Below are positions 40,901-55,900 of a stretch of DNA of 64,000 nucleotides, one piece after another. The stretch spans positions 30,389,729 to 30,453,728 of the forward strand of contig CM049314.1 of assembly GCA_026874595.1 (NCBI GenBank), in the 5' to 3' direction. Position numbers and translations under genes: made by a program. The notes below the pieces were generated by a model, which saw only the letters and a list, made by a program, of their open reading frames with translations, was not told the origin of the DNA and searched no databases. This stretch comes from Sipunculus nudus (taxonomy: Eukaryota; Annelida; Sipuncula; Golfingiida; Sipunculidae). Position 1 is the stretch's first letter; each line of letters opens with the position of its first letter.

Positions 40901-43900
40901 AAACTCGCAAATTTCAACAACAGAAAAATCATGTAACCTGTTATGTTTGGTTACATGTGCAGAAGTCAAAGGTCACTACTTGCACAACTAACTTTGCAAA
41001 CCTCTTGTTAGCCACCAAGACTCCTGGCTGAATGTTTTGGATTATTTTGGCAGGGCCACCACATATCATTATAAAATGCAGATATGAACAAAATGAACAG
41101 CCCATGTGTGTAGAGATCAACATTTTCTGCCTTATATTTATAAAAGGTTCAAAGGATTAATAGACGTCACATATCAGAAGAGGCCCCTGTAAAGTAAAAT
41201 AAAAGGCCTCAGGTTCAGACCATCCAAAATTGATATGTGGACAAAAACATTCAGTTTCTTGCATGAGAAAAAATGAATAATATTCAAAGCAACTCTAAAC
41301 ACATCAATGCTGGCAAAAATGAATGAAAACCCACAAAAACAACATTTACAGTTGCCTAGAATGTTTGCTCCAAAATTTCTTTTAAGAGGCCTCAGTACAT
41401 CTAATAATAGATCGTGGGATATCAGTGTGTAATGCCTGCTATGGTTGATGGTAACAGTACTGGTACCATAATTATCACTTTAAGTGAACTCTAAAGGGAA
41501 CAACATGTGTTTTGACAAAGCTTTTGATCCTTTTTTATCTTCCTCATTTGAAGTGCATGCAAATATAAAATATTGCCATTGAGCCAACAAACACCCTTAC
41601 AGGCATTAAAAATGACATTTATGGAACAAGTCACCAGCTGTAGCAGGGACAAGAGTTAGAATTTAAAATATATTTTTTAGAGTACATGTTTTGTGAAGGG
41701 CACATTGTCATCAGAATACCTACCAAATGGAGTAACAGTGCACAGAGTGGTTATGGTTTGTTAAGAGCCTAGTAATAATGAAAAAGTTAAACCAGTCTTA
41801 GCTGTTTAATAGTTTTCTGAATGAATTAAAATTCTAGTTTTCTCGAAGCACCTCTTAATTCATGTAGACCACTAAGTGCCTGTAGCCTCTCGAGATTCTG
41901 ATACACACATATATGATATTAAACTGAGCACCCAAGGACATGGGTCAGTTGTTTTATGGGTCAATGGTGAGAAGTCACCTGGCTGTTCAAACAAAGTGTC
42001 ATGTGGTGCATGTAATAATACTATTAAAATTAAATCAACTGGACATGGTGTGATGCTTTTGAAGGGCATCAAGTCAGAATATGGAACCTTTACATAAATA
42101 TGTTATAAAACTAGAGTCACATAACCAAGGTCATAATGCACACCATAGGTTCATGATTCTCAACTGTACCAAACTTTCAGTTTCACTAGGAAGAAAATTA
42201 GAGAATGCACAGGCCAACATTTTCAAGAGTCACATAGGAGGTTGATGGTTTACAAAGGGGAAGGAATATTTGTCAAATTCTAAAGGGTCATGTAAAACTA
42301 AACCAAATTTTTGGGTATTTTACATCATTCTTGCAATATTTTGTAGTAATACATCATGTCATTATATGACAACATTGAAATGTAATGGTCCCTTATCAGT
42401 GCAGTTTGTGACAGCAACATTTGATGTATTGGTCAGTGGTCAGTGACTGTTTTAATTGCCAGTTTTAAACTTCTTGTCAATCATTCACCCAGAAATTTGT
42501 GCACTTGAGCTACTGAAAAAGATACAAAATGTAGGAGATGCTCACCCCAATGTACCTGAAAGCCCTGACTATTTATTTATTCAACAAATTATTTCCCACT
42601 ATTGAGCACAGATGGATGGTCATATATGCCAACAAGCAAATTGAAGCATTGTATTGTGCTGTCACACTTAGTATTACAAATAAATGTAAATATATACATT
42701 TTAGAAAATGTTTCAATTGTCAATGCATCTTAAAAGTAACAGTATACATTTTTTTTTGTAATGGAAGAAAACTTCAAAATTTGTTCACAGGGATCATAAA
42801 AATTGCTTGAAACCTGTATTAATTGAGGATTAAAGGGTGTGCACGTATGTGGAAATATGGTTCTTGGGCACCGCCCACATCAATTTAGATCCCCCGCATC
42901 AACATTTTTATTTTTATTTTCAATAGAAACTTACCAATATTGAGCTCCAGCTGCTAGTACATTTCTTTCAAGAAGATAAAATAATACAATTTTGATAAAG
43001 TTTTCTTTCATATATATAGGTAGTGCTTTTACCTGTTAAGTGGAAAAATTCTATTTAAGTCATGTTTGTCCCTGGTCATATGACATTTTTATTGAAACAT
43101 ACAAAAAAAGGTAAAAAAAAATCAAGTGCCTGCCTTGATTTCTAAAAAAAAGTGCCTGAGAACCAAACCTTATTTATTTTTTTGGTTTGACAGTTCCTGT
43201 TTGAAACTATAGATATATCAACTGTGGAGAATATCTACATGTTGATTATCTTGATATTGAGTCACCCATAATGGTTGAGTTCAAAGCTGTGTGACTTAAA
43301 AATATAGATTTGCTATGGCAGATTCATAACTCAGTCACCAAACAACAGGTACCCAGACAGTGCCAGGCACATCATGCTCTATAAATAGTAACCAAGAGGT
43401 TAGGTCAGGTCAACCTGCTTAATCAGTAATGACCCAGAGGTCAGATAAGGTCAACATGGAGAGGCTGTCACTGTACAGGCACTGGTCTCATGCACACAGC
43501 AAAACTATCATCAAAGCTATCACTGTTGTTTACTGCCTGATGGAAACTGCCACATCAGCAACAACACAGCAAAAGCACTGCTGCAGCATGTATTTAGCAT
43601 GCAGCCTTGACAGTGTGTGGCTGTTGTTTCCACATTGTTGCTCAGGGGCCCTGTGATGCAGCCAGCAGATGAACCAGTCCACATGTTCATATGGCTTGTC
43701 TGGAGACTGACAGTAACTTTACCTCTTCCTGCAGATCAACAAACCAGGTCACACTGTGCTCATGTACAGATATAAGATCCCCCAAGATATCAGACAAACG
43801 GGTCATCCTTGTACTGACTTTGTACTGGCAACTGGCTTTCTCATGACATCAGACCTTTATTATTATACAAAGTTTTGTATTCACAATCCGTGGGAGAAAC

Positions 43901-46900
43901 CAGATCATTACCACTTGTTGAAGTTAAAGATATGTGCACCCCCCCTTAATAATGTGCTGACAGTGAAACCACACCTGCCATTGTCAACTTTAAATACACA
44001 TACTTTTCACACAGGGATGGCAAAGTCCTGCATAGATCAAAACTCAAACTGTTAAATCTCCTGTCAGCAAACCCTGAAAAGTTGGAGGAAATTGGCAGAT
44101 TACCTTACCTTTGACCAAAACTTTGGGAGGGTTTTTTTTTGGGGGGGGGGGGGGGGGATTGACAAGTCAATTTTTATATCCATGTTTCAGTAAACACATA
44201 TCATAAAGCAGTACACTCCATAGCCGATTCTCCATTATCCCTTAGTTGAGAGCATAGAGGCCGGCTTCCAGAGATTGCTTGGTGATCACAATTACATGTT
44301 TGGTTGTTATTGTTACAAACAAGAAACCCAGGATAATGGATACCTCAAATTTTATTACAAAATATCAACATCTGCAATTGTACATATAGTATGGAGAATG
44401 TTAATGGATGCTATAACTAATATTTGATGCTTTATATATACATGCGTGCAATGAGGATGAATTATCATATGGAATCAAGACCTGATGTGTTGCTGAACTG
44501 CATATCGCTGATGAAAACAAGTCCATGGCACTCAAATAAACTGCTAAATCTGGACATTTTATGACGTGCTTTAATATTTTTACTTTTCATGCTGCTTTAA
44601 AATATTTGTGTTCGGTCAAACAAACATCCTCCTGTAAGACCTCTGATTGTCCATTTAAATATAATTAAATGTCTGCACGTACTTTATTTAATAATTTTCT
44701 GAAACAATGAAAAAAGGTTAATTAATAATAGTGAATCCATAGTTCATACATGCATTGCTTGTGATTTTTTTATGTAGTGTATTAATGCCCGAGATTAAAT
44801 CTGTATGAACAATGCAGAGATACAATGACCTTTCCATCTATTGTTTGACAAGCACAATGAATAGGAATACAGGACTGTACAATCACAATACATACATCAC
44901 GGGTCTATGTTTAACTTATAAAATAAAATCAAAATAAATGCACCATGGCCAAACATGACTTCATGTGAGACCAGCTGAGCGAGATTTATGAAAAATTACT
45001 TTAATGCCAGTAAATTAAAGCCACTGAACCATAGGTGTAAATTTCTATCTGAAAAGAGAAAGTAAATTTATGTACAAATCGCAGAATCTTGTATAGGTAA
45101 CTCAGCTGCCTTCTGATAATTGGGTTGGGAGTGTTACATGATTCTGTGTTGTGAAAGTGTAATTAACATTCGACTTAAATACAGTGGAACCCCAATTCAG
45201 ACCATCTTGGATGCAATTGTTAAATTCCAAGTTACTTGAATCATATATTTGAGACCAAGAAAAGCGGTCGTAAAGGTAATGGTTTCAATTGTGGAGTGGT
45301 CGCTAGGTGGAATTCCACTCTAACCAGAAAACCCAAATGTCTTTTCATTTGAACACTGCCGTTTCTGTACAAATATTTATGATTGTCAGGTGTACTCCTA
45401 GTAGTTCAAGGTACAGAATGGTGATAAAGACTAATTTGACTTGTGGATAAATACTGATTTGGCGACTTGTCTATTTATACTAGCGGCTGATAACAACATG
45501 TAGGAACGGTCATATCATCTGATAATTGATACGTATCTGTCAGTGTAAACAGAGTGAAGGTCTACCAGCCCTGCCCTTGATAGTTCATTGCATAAATATT
45601 GCCAAAACCACACGTGCATGGCTTAGACAATGAACACTGATCCAACACAGTGGGCATACCTGTTTGTTATTGTAGTTGGTTTTATGTTATTGAGGGTTTC
45701 AAATTCACAATATTCACTTAAGGTAAATTATCTCGAAAATGAAACCTTTGTGAATGAGTTGCCTCGTTAACACAGGTCAAACACTGAAAATGGAAAATTT
45801 AACCTTGTGAATATAAAGCCAACCACAGTATATTAATACCAAAATTAACAGTTCCTGAAATATGCTGCCAGTCAACTTGTACAAAGAAAAATACCCACTG
45901 GTATATCAGAATACATTTTCTCTGTAGAGACAATATGGCTCAGCTTAAAATTTTATCTTTGAAAACTTGGTTGAAAAATATTGTTCTGATCAGTGAAGAC
46001 TAATGAGATGTACAAGATATTACAGAGACATACAGATATAACATATGTGATATATACAGTATTATTCCTAAAATATAATTATACCATATGTTTTGATATG
46101 GAACTGGTGGTTATTTACTGCTGTAATTTGCAGTCACTCAAATGTGACACTGACAAAGTCCAGCTAAACTACACTATTTTTTGTATACATGACCCAATAT
46201 ATATATAACTGTACATTAACTGTAGTTAAGTCTATAAATTCCCTGGACAGTTAAATTTTTTTCCCTGCTCAGGTAACATGCATGGTTGTTTACAGTTTGG
46301 CACCTAGTGTCTGTGTTTATAATCACCTGAGTAAATAAACATTAATAACACCTGTCTCAAGAGTACACTAAATATAACATAGTGTTAAAACACTGGAAAG
46401 CATAGAAACAACCCTGTGAACTCCAAGGTGGCAATTGATATATACATAATGCATTACATATACAAAAGCATGTAAAAGTTGGTCACTTTACATTTTCCTG
46501 GAGCAAATCCATTAACATTTCAGTGTATTTGTATGTATACACATTATGTTCTGATCACTCGCTGTAGTGATTGAAAATGTACACTCATGAAAACTGATAG
46601 GGATTTTATAGTTTTTGACATTAGGTTTACTGGCTGTATTCCTGAGACAGATGACTCTTATACTCTTGCAGCACTTTATATACTGCTGTATCTCCATTAT
46701 TGCTGCATATGTACTTTATATGCAGTCATATCAACAAAATCATGGGCATACATTTTCTCTTTGTACACATGCATTTATGGAATCTTACCTTAAATCAGTT
46801 CACATAAATGAGAATAAATGCATTCGAAGATAAGCTGGTTGTGCACACAAAATCTGTTACAGTAGCACAGTAATATAAATTTTCCAAGCATTACAAGAGC

Positions 46901-49900
46901 GAAATGATAATTTAATTCAGCATTAATCAATTATTGTGATGAATTGAGATTATTCATTAAATTCACAGTTTGAATTTAGTTCTTCAAAATAAAAAGAGAA
47001 AATGAGGCTTTTCTAAGACTTAGATAACTGAAGTATATACATTTTTGAGAGCTAAAACATACAAAAATGTGCAAATACTTACCTCTAATATCCTTGTCCA
47101 CCTTAGTTTTTTTTTTCAAGAATAACAGATAATTAACATCTCACTTTCTTCCAAAGAAAGGGCCGGTAAAAAGGTTATGAAAAATGAATAAATATAATAC
47201 TCGACCATGTGTGAAATTCCTGCAAAGAATGTCATATGGAATTTGGGGGGGGGGGGGGGGGGGAATTATAAAAAATTTCTTTTCAGACTTCCATGACCAA
47301 TGCATTAATCATACCCTGGACAGTGGGTGACATCGTACCTGTACCGTTTACCATATTAAGTAAATCATTTGCATGGTTTCTTTCACTACAATAATGGGAA
47401 ACCTCAATGACAGGTTTGACAACATAGTCCAAGGACATCACAAAAGACTCGCCATTAAGTCACAGACTGTGAAATAGATATTAATTTTATTATCATCATG
47501 TCATGTCCCTGTTTTACAAAAAAAAAAAAACAAATTTTGTGCATTTGCTGATTTTTTTTATATTTAAAAAATATTATCGTTGACAAGGGAGTAAGAAAGG
47601 AGTCCGATCTTCTGTAACAACTTGAAGAAATGCCCACTTTGGAATATAATCCACAGCCTTAATGTATAAATCTTCAATATGAGATACATGAACACAGTAC
47701 AGTTGCAGTTGACTGTACATCAGTCTTAGCAGTCCAAAAAGTAACAAATATTTCTTGTCATGTAACAATAGAAACATTCATCAGTGACATGCATTGTAGC
47801 TGTTCAAACAAGCAAACAATAAACTTGGCCTGAACAGTGAACAATTCCTTGTGAAGGTCAACTCATAAGCTTCACGAGTCAATCGTGAGTATCGAGGCCC
47901 GGTTCGCTTGATCAACGATGACCATGTGTCCGTTTTTCATGAAGCACATGGCCTGCGGTTTGGTGATCCCAAGTGGCTCTAGTAATATAAACTCTGTGGA
48001 TTCAGCCATTGCTTTCGGGTCTTTGACTGGAACTCTCTGCATATACTTCCCATTCTCTTCAGCAAACCAAACACGATTTTGTAAATCTGTGCATATTGCA
48101 CGTGGTTGGATCATATGCTTGGGGGTGGGTTTCAGCTCTGTTATTGGAACTGTGCGGAGCTTACAGCCGGTGTTGCTGAACATATTAATCACCGGGTCGA
48201 CTGGATCTGCAATAATGACCTCATCCTCTTGGTTCACAGCGATGGAGGTCTGATATTGATTGTTCAGCATATTTTTTATTGGTTCTGACTTTTTCAGTCC
48301 CCTCGCACTGAATTCATTCAGAGGCTGGCCGCTGTTTCCATCGTAGATGCGAACTTTGTCAGCCTCAACATCACCAATCACGATGAAGTCGTCTTGATCA
48401 ATAACCATGTGGCGTGGACTGAATGTCTTCAAGGGGATCTTATACATCAAATAAAAATCCTGAGAATATACCTGAATGCCCATGTCCGTGAGCAGGGCTA
48501 TTTTTTCATCAGACAGCATTGCACAGTCCCATATCGGCCATTTGAACGTGTGTTTACCAACGAGCTCCCCATCTTTCTTGTATAAGAACACAGTTTGGTT
48601 GACACCGTCTGATATCAAGATGTAATCATTGTTATCAACATCGATCCCTGTGATACTGCTGTTGGTTGGAATTGTGAACTGGCACAGCAGTTTTGCCTGC
48701 ACTAAGGTCTTCGGCATTTTATCAAAAGAATCCTGCCTCTTCAAGAACGGTTTGTGGCGGTTCTGACAAGCTGGACTATTAGTTGGGACGGCTGGCTGAT
48801 GCAGGACTCTTGCGGTCATCTTACGGGTGGGTGTATATCCCTGGTCTCACTGAGTGTCAGAACAAACAGTGGCAGCAAAAGGCATGTGACATCAGCTGAT
48901 AACGACCTGAAATAGATCAGAAAATAAACGTCATCAGAACAGTACAAAGCTTATCACAGTTATTTAACTGTCGACATCAACAATATGGTTAGAGCGCAAA
49001 GGGTCATGCTTCTATAAATAGACCATTTAGACAAACATCACAACTACATGCACTTCAGTGTATTAAAACTAAGTGGAAAATCCCCCATGACCCAAGCATC
49101 CACTCTTTGAGATTATACAAATTGTGCTCACAAATAAACAAGTTCTAAATGAGATTAGGGTACTTACCCTAACCCTTAAAAGATGGTTATTAAACAGTTT
49201 GACACATCAATAGGTTCATGCCCTGAATATGCTTAGAATGGTGAGTGAATGCCGAGGACATTGTGGGGGGTGGGGGGGGGGGGGGTGGTTAGTCCCTCGT
49301 TTTACATCAGAGGGTTCCATATCAGATGTCCCAGCAATCAGATGGATAATACATATTATTTACAAGTGGAAGCTTAAACAGAACAATCATGTTTATATTA
49401 ATATTTATTATTTACATTAACTGCATTACTGTATCTTAATTGTTTACTAACTCCATCATCTAGTAGGGAACACACACATACAATGCACTTAGATGTGGAA
49501 TATTGCCAACTGGCAGCAGACCATGACAGTATCAAGATGTTGTGGCTCATTCCGTGGCAAATTAACGTTGCCAGATAACCTGCCTATGATTAGTATATAT
49601 CAACAGAGTGGATACCCTCTGTCACGAATATATCATTGGAATTAACACCAACAGCTGCATAGGGTATAACTGTAGAGATTGGTCCTGTTAGGGAGCATTG
49701 GTTCTGTTCCCATGAGTGACACACGTTGAAGCTTTGAGTGCATACAAGTCAGGCTGCAATTACACTTTTCCTTTAGCTCCTTTCTGTTAGCTATCCCTGT
49801 CCGATATCAAGCCCAAGCCACAATGTATTGTTAACCACTAACATAAACTGATGGGAATTGTATAAATATTGTTCCCTGCGGTGTACCAAAACACAAATTG

Positions 49901-52900
49901 TTTTCATTGGCTTCATCAGTTGTCTCTGTCCTTGCAGTGGTATGGTATGTTAATGCAATAATATGCATGGAGACCAAGGGTTTGTTTGGTAAAAACTGGT
50001 ATTTTGATTGACACATACGCAAGTTCTTATGAGTTATGACTTGGGACCAACAAGGCTGGTATTTAACTTTGAACCAGTTAGAATTGTGTGTGTGTGTTAT
50101 AATAGCTTACTTGGGTGATATAAGCATCTGGAAGAAAAAAAAATAACAAATCTAGAGCCAAATTAAGCGTCTGGAGTAAGCCCTCATAATGTGGCACATT
50201 TGTACCATGTTGTTGCAAAGTGTGCCAATAAACTTTTTAACAGGTAAACAAAAGCTAAAGCAGTCCCATTACTCAACAAATAGGGGCAATGCCCTCTTGT
50301 TTACAACAACAGACCAGCTGTTATTTCACGATAACTACTTGCAGAGTGAACACAGATAATAAAGACAAAGTCAATACCCTCAGTGCTAGTTGGGAATGAG
50401 GTCATGGTGAAGGAGGAGGATGGTGGACCCACAGTTTGTAAAAAAAGTAAAGAGCAGATGTGTTATCATGTGTGACTCGCTCACCAACTGAGGAGGTTAA
50501 ACAAATTTACAACTTGTGAATGTTCTTGTTGATAAATGGTGTAGACAGGCATACATAATCTGAACCCTGTTTTCAATGTTACTTATATCTACTCTTAATG
50601 TTTTATATACTTTGTGCACCTTATAAAACCTTTGGCCAAAAACTAAAGTTCAGCAAGTATGGCAAAGGAAAATGTCAGTTGATTAAATTATTGGCGATTT
50701 TAATCCCTGTGCATATAAATACCAGTGAATAAATAATGTAGTGGCTAAAGTTTGGCTAAAACTTTATATGAGGGGGCCAGGCCCTGACATTAATGGTATT
50801 CTGATAACAGAGAAGGTAATGATATTAGTTCTACATGAAAGCAACAAAACATGTTTCTCTTAACTAAAAAAATGTTTCAGTGTAGTTATGATTAAAATAG
50901 TTATTTGCCACTTTGGTAACCAGCATGATTACTTAAGGTATCATTTATTATTGTCCAAAACCTGTATCTAAAATCACTCCAAAAGTTGTTTACTGTATAT
51001 TCATATTAAGCCCCATTAAGTAAAAATTATCTTCATGATGCTATACATATTTTTAAACTTTTCACCCATTTTCACATAATTTTGTAAAATCTTATTTTTT
51101 TATCAAGATTTTGTCATGTAGTATGACAAAGTCCACAAAAAAGTGGTTTACTGTTACTTTGCTTAAAATACTGTGCCTTTTGGAAATTTCATTTTTTGTA
51201 AAATGCTACAAAATCATATGAAAATGAATGAAAAGTGCAAAAAAATGTATTCCATCAGAAAGATAACAGTACCAGGTTAAAAATTATGTACACGTTATGG
51301 GGTCTAATATGAATTTAAAACAACTTCATGATTGATTTAGATACAGGGGTTTTGGATGATAATGATACCTTAAAATAAAACTGTTTAGGCCCAAGAAGAA
51401 GATTTGTACATGTAACTCCATGATTATATTTGAGGAGCTCACCTGCACGGACCCCTTGCACCTCAGGTGTCATGTTCCAAACACGTGTACCTATATATCA
51501 CAGAATTGTTGTATGCATTGCCAAGCATGAACCGTGCATGATGGCATCATCCTACCTGTTTGTGAACTCCTTTCATGATAGTACTGCAAGGCTGACCCTC
51601 TTTCTTGGGAAATTTATTGAGTCATCATGAAAAAAGGTGACACTGGCAGCATGTGATACACTGACACACCCTCGGGGATTTTCTTTATAAATATTAAAAG
51701 TGACCTAAGCAAGTTCTTTTCATCAAAAGAATATTTGAGTGGTTACCTGTTAAATATAGAAAATTAAAGTTTCCCATTCTCATTTATATATTAAACAGGA
51801 TGACTGGTGATCTATGCCATCTTGAGTATTTACTATTAATAAGCAGCTTAATTCATACAGCATAGAGCTCGGAGTGATTTGTACACTTACTTGGGTTCAT
51901 AAAGCTCTGATTGAATTTTGTGTACTTTTGTTCATAAAGCTGGGAGTAATTTTGTGTACTTTGGCTATGAGGTCAGGACTGCACTTTGAATAATGATGAT
52001 GCCAGAAGTGGCAATCTGCAACATGATGTCATATTTACAGCAGCATTCTCTTGTTGCATAAAAATCAGCTGTACCCATCACATGCGTGTTTTTTTCATCT
52101 TATTTAGTAAACCTTGTATCTGAAATATTATTCATGACAGTTCAACCTGAATGCTATTTTTATAACCTGGTCTAGCAACAGGATAAGTGGCTTCAGTATA
52201 ATAAGTCGTCATTTTCAACGGCTATATGTCAACATTTTCAAGTGTGTTTATATGAGCCATGACGTAACTGTTCCTGAGGTGCTGCTGTATGTGTAAACAA
52301 CAGACTACACTTGCATCTGACACACAGACATACCACACCCGTACATTATTTGGACAGTTGAGCACCTGGGGTCCAAGGAGGTTGGGCAAAGGGATTATTT
52401 CTTAGATCTCAAGTGTTTAATGACAGCTTTGTATGTTAGTAAATCTTTACCCAACTAGATATATCTTATTCAAAGTATGCACGCTCTTCTGTCTCAGCTG
52501 CAAATATCAGGTTGGCATTTAGCCATTTTAGCTACCTGGAAATGTCAGTTTATACAAAGTTTGTTGATAATTCCTGAAAATTATAAAAAGAACAATGTAA
52601 ACAAGATATACCCAGTGTAACAAAATCTATTTTCACCAAATGTCAGTGACTTAGAAGACACTGCCCTGGGCTGACTACAAACCTGGGCCCTACACGTCTT
52701 GTTAATACATCAAGGAGTGTTAATTACCGCAGCTGCGGGTTCCCCAGTGTGATAAAGTACTTAAGCATTCACAGTTCTTCCTAATTACATAACTTACCTG
52801 TCATATATTAGTAACCCATCATCATGATTTTTGTCAATTATGTTAAGCTATATGTGGATCACCAAGTGATGGTTAAAAACATGAATCATACACTGTCATG

Positions 52901-55900
52901 TGACTATCATATCCACTTCTTCACCAACATATCAGACTTAAAAAATTTAAAATTGTGTGGATCAAAGGGCTGTACATAAGGTTTTCAATGAAAGGCAATG
53001 TTAATATTGATTATTAGGTATACAAGGTTCGGCAGTCAGTACAGGTCTACAATCATTGTGTAATTTTTGGAAGCCTCATCCAGATGTCTGCAAAATCTAT
53101 AGCATTATTGAAAGTAGCTGGACAGGACTTTTGTCAGTGGCCACACTCGGATATGCAAGTTTTTGGTCTTGAACAGTTGGGAACAATGCAAAGTGTGTCC
53201 TAAGGTGGCATTCATTTTGCTAAATTCTACATAAATCCTGAGATGTATCAAATATCTTTTTTTGAAGGGGTATGGCAGATGGCAGTGCCATCTTTAGGTA
53301 ACTTTGACAGTGTAATGAGGCAGTAAATGAGTTTGTTACTCTGAATCAAAACCGGAGGCGTTCTGACTGCAATGTAACAGTAATCCTGCTGTTTTGTTCT
53401 GCAGCAAGCAGTGCAAGAAGAGGGCAAACAGTTCCAGATGAGGTTTTCTAATTTGTCAAAAGTTGTACATTAAGATAACACAAAATTTAATGCCATTTTT
53501 TAATATTTTTACATTTTCTGAGACTCATAGATTCAAAACTTTACAAGATGTACAGCCGTTCTTAGAGAATAAACAAACACATTTTGATTCTATTAATAAA
53601 ATATAGGGTTTGAAATCAAATTGTCTTATCTTTTGCTTACTAATTTAAAAATTATCATTGGGTAACTTATTCCTATGGCCTGTGCAACTCAATGTTCACC
53701 TGTCACAGGTGTGAGTTGTTGCATCTGTTAATAATAAAATACTTTAGCTAGTCTCAACTTTTATATTCGGAATGAAACTAAACTGTTAGAGTTCAAAATA
53801 ATGAACAGGTATGATAAACTAGTGAATCACAATAGGGGAACAGTACCTGATGACCTTAAAATCATATGAAGATCAAACCTAAATATTAGGTGTTCATCTG
53901 TCCAAAAAATGTAGTTTTGAAAAAAATCAGCGATTTTAGAAATGAAGTGCCAAAATAAATAAAGAAAGCCCCCCCCCCCCCCCTTTTAAAAAGGACAAAA
54001 TATAACTGAAGCTTCCCTTCCTTTAGTACTTAGAACTGGCTGTCAAGAGAAACGCTTTCTAAAGTGGAAATTCATATCAATTATTTTTTTTAATGTGAAT
54101 TATTTCAATTAGTGTTAGTCTAGTACAGAAATATCTTGTCGAAAAGTGTGGATCTAACTTTTTATAATCTGCTGATCTTTACCTTTCATACTCAGTTTAA
54201 GTGTTCTCTCATTAATTTTTATTTCAAAATGCCATGGTCTGTATTGAATCGTTTGCTCTTTTACAACGTTGCGGAAAACACAAATGTGACACCCCCATGG
54301 AGAACAAGAACGAACCGCAATAAAGCGTCTTGGGACGAGACATTTATTAACGCAATATATGTTTTCTTAATTTACACGAATGCATCATGTTTAAAGGTAT
54401 ATTAATCAATTAATGCCATTGCCGGAATGAAAATAAAAGACCTAAAAACGGGTCAGCAAATCAATATGTCCCCGAGTAATCGAAATCAATTATCAATATC
54501 AGTGTCAGAAACACTGAGAATAAGGTTGGCTTTTGACATATCGGGGTCCCCGAGACGTCATCAGGGTTTAGAATTATGCAAACATCTGGAACTCATACTA
54601 CTAGGGGAGGGAGGAGGGGGGGTCCCCCGTTCCGTTCACGACCTCCACATAAACATAATTTGTTTCAAGTCAAAAGACAGGAACCGTACCTTGACTTGGT
54701 TCGCAAGCCGGTCGCGCTTCTTGAAGTTTTGATTGTTACAATGGTTAATCCGCCCACTAAGCCGCGCTCTCAAAATTCAACACGGCTATTTAAACCCTAG
54801 GAGACAGCTTTTTATATAGCTTACCTTCTGGTTGGCATTAGATCAACTGTTCTCCCTTTTTAATGTTGACGTGCCGCTCGTGTTGCAGCACAAAAGTACG
54901 GTCGGCTCAGCTTCAGAACTGCTGGAAAATTACTCCTCACCAAGCACTCTATCAGCTGATTTGTTTGTGTTCATTTTCCATGGGGGAGACGATTGAAATT
55001 TGAACCTAATACCCGGAATCGAGTGATAACGTCTTTATTTATATGTCATATTCAATTAAAAGGCTCTTGTGAATATTCTTATGGATTTCAAACTGTGATG
55101 ACGCGATAAAGTAATCCGCGTGAATTTATTACAGGAACCAGCTGGAAACTACCGCCGATGCTACGTTTTACCACGGGTCCCCCGAAAAATTGCATGATCA
55201 CTTATTTATGACTTGTTTCGGTCAAACATGAGCAATGTGAAGGCCGCGGGTCAGCTGACAAATAGATCTGATTGGTCACAGATTTGGGGTTTCCCGGTAA
55301 ACGCCTCACTCTGGGCCCTGGATTGACCGCCGCGTCACCTGAATATGTAAACAAGGGGCTCATGATCTTGTTATTGTGAGAGTGCAGGCTCGCGACTGTT
55401 TTATCAAACTCAAAGGATTAATAATGCCCGTTATATTTTCAGATGCTAACGTGTGCGGTGACAACTTTATGGTTTTATAGTCATAAAAATAAACTATTTA
55501 AAGAATAGGCCATGTGGGAGCAATTTAAAGTTTGTGCACCTTTGCGTACGTGACACATTTATATTAAAATCTAAAGATATATTTACTTTAGTAAAGTAAA
55601 GGCCCGTTGAAGCATTTGCACTGCTCTATTTTCTGTGTTTATAACAATAAATCGTAAACAAGGTCACGTAGGGGTCAAACAAGGCGCTTGGGTCAGGTTA
55701 AAGTTTAGAGTGACCTGTGTGCACTCGGCGGTGCACGTGACCTTACGTCACCCTGTGTTTGCCTCGTGTGAGGTCAACCAGCCTCTGTTTCCGACCATAG
55801 ACCGCATGCAAACACACCAGTGCCTCTCGATCAGTGACATACCCTGAAAAGAGGACACCGGCTGCCAATGGTTCAATCCGGTTCTAGGTTGCACTGGTCC

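Noticed and set aside
42538-42810. 90-codon frame in intron 17
   Set aside because: AT-rich chance frame; no motif, no splice logic, and phase-compatible exons 17 and 18 join without it.
43756-44055. 99-codon open frame on +
   Set aside because: It overlaps exon 18 in the wrong frame, has no recognisable motif, and its composition is that of AT-rich non-coding sequence. Only the 66 nt of exon 18 is supported, in another frame.
54427-54800. Two overlapping frames (101 and 74 codons) in the GC-richer tract
   Set aside because: Higher G+C lowers stop frequency. No domain, no splice context, and overlapping frames of similar length argue against coding.
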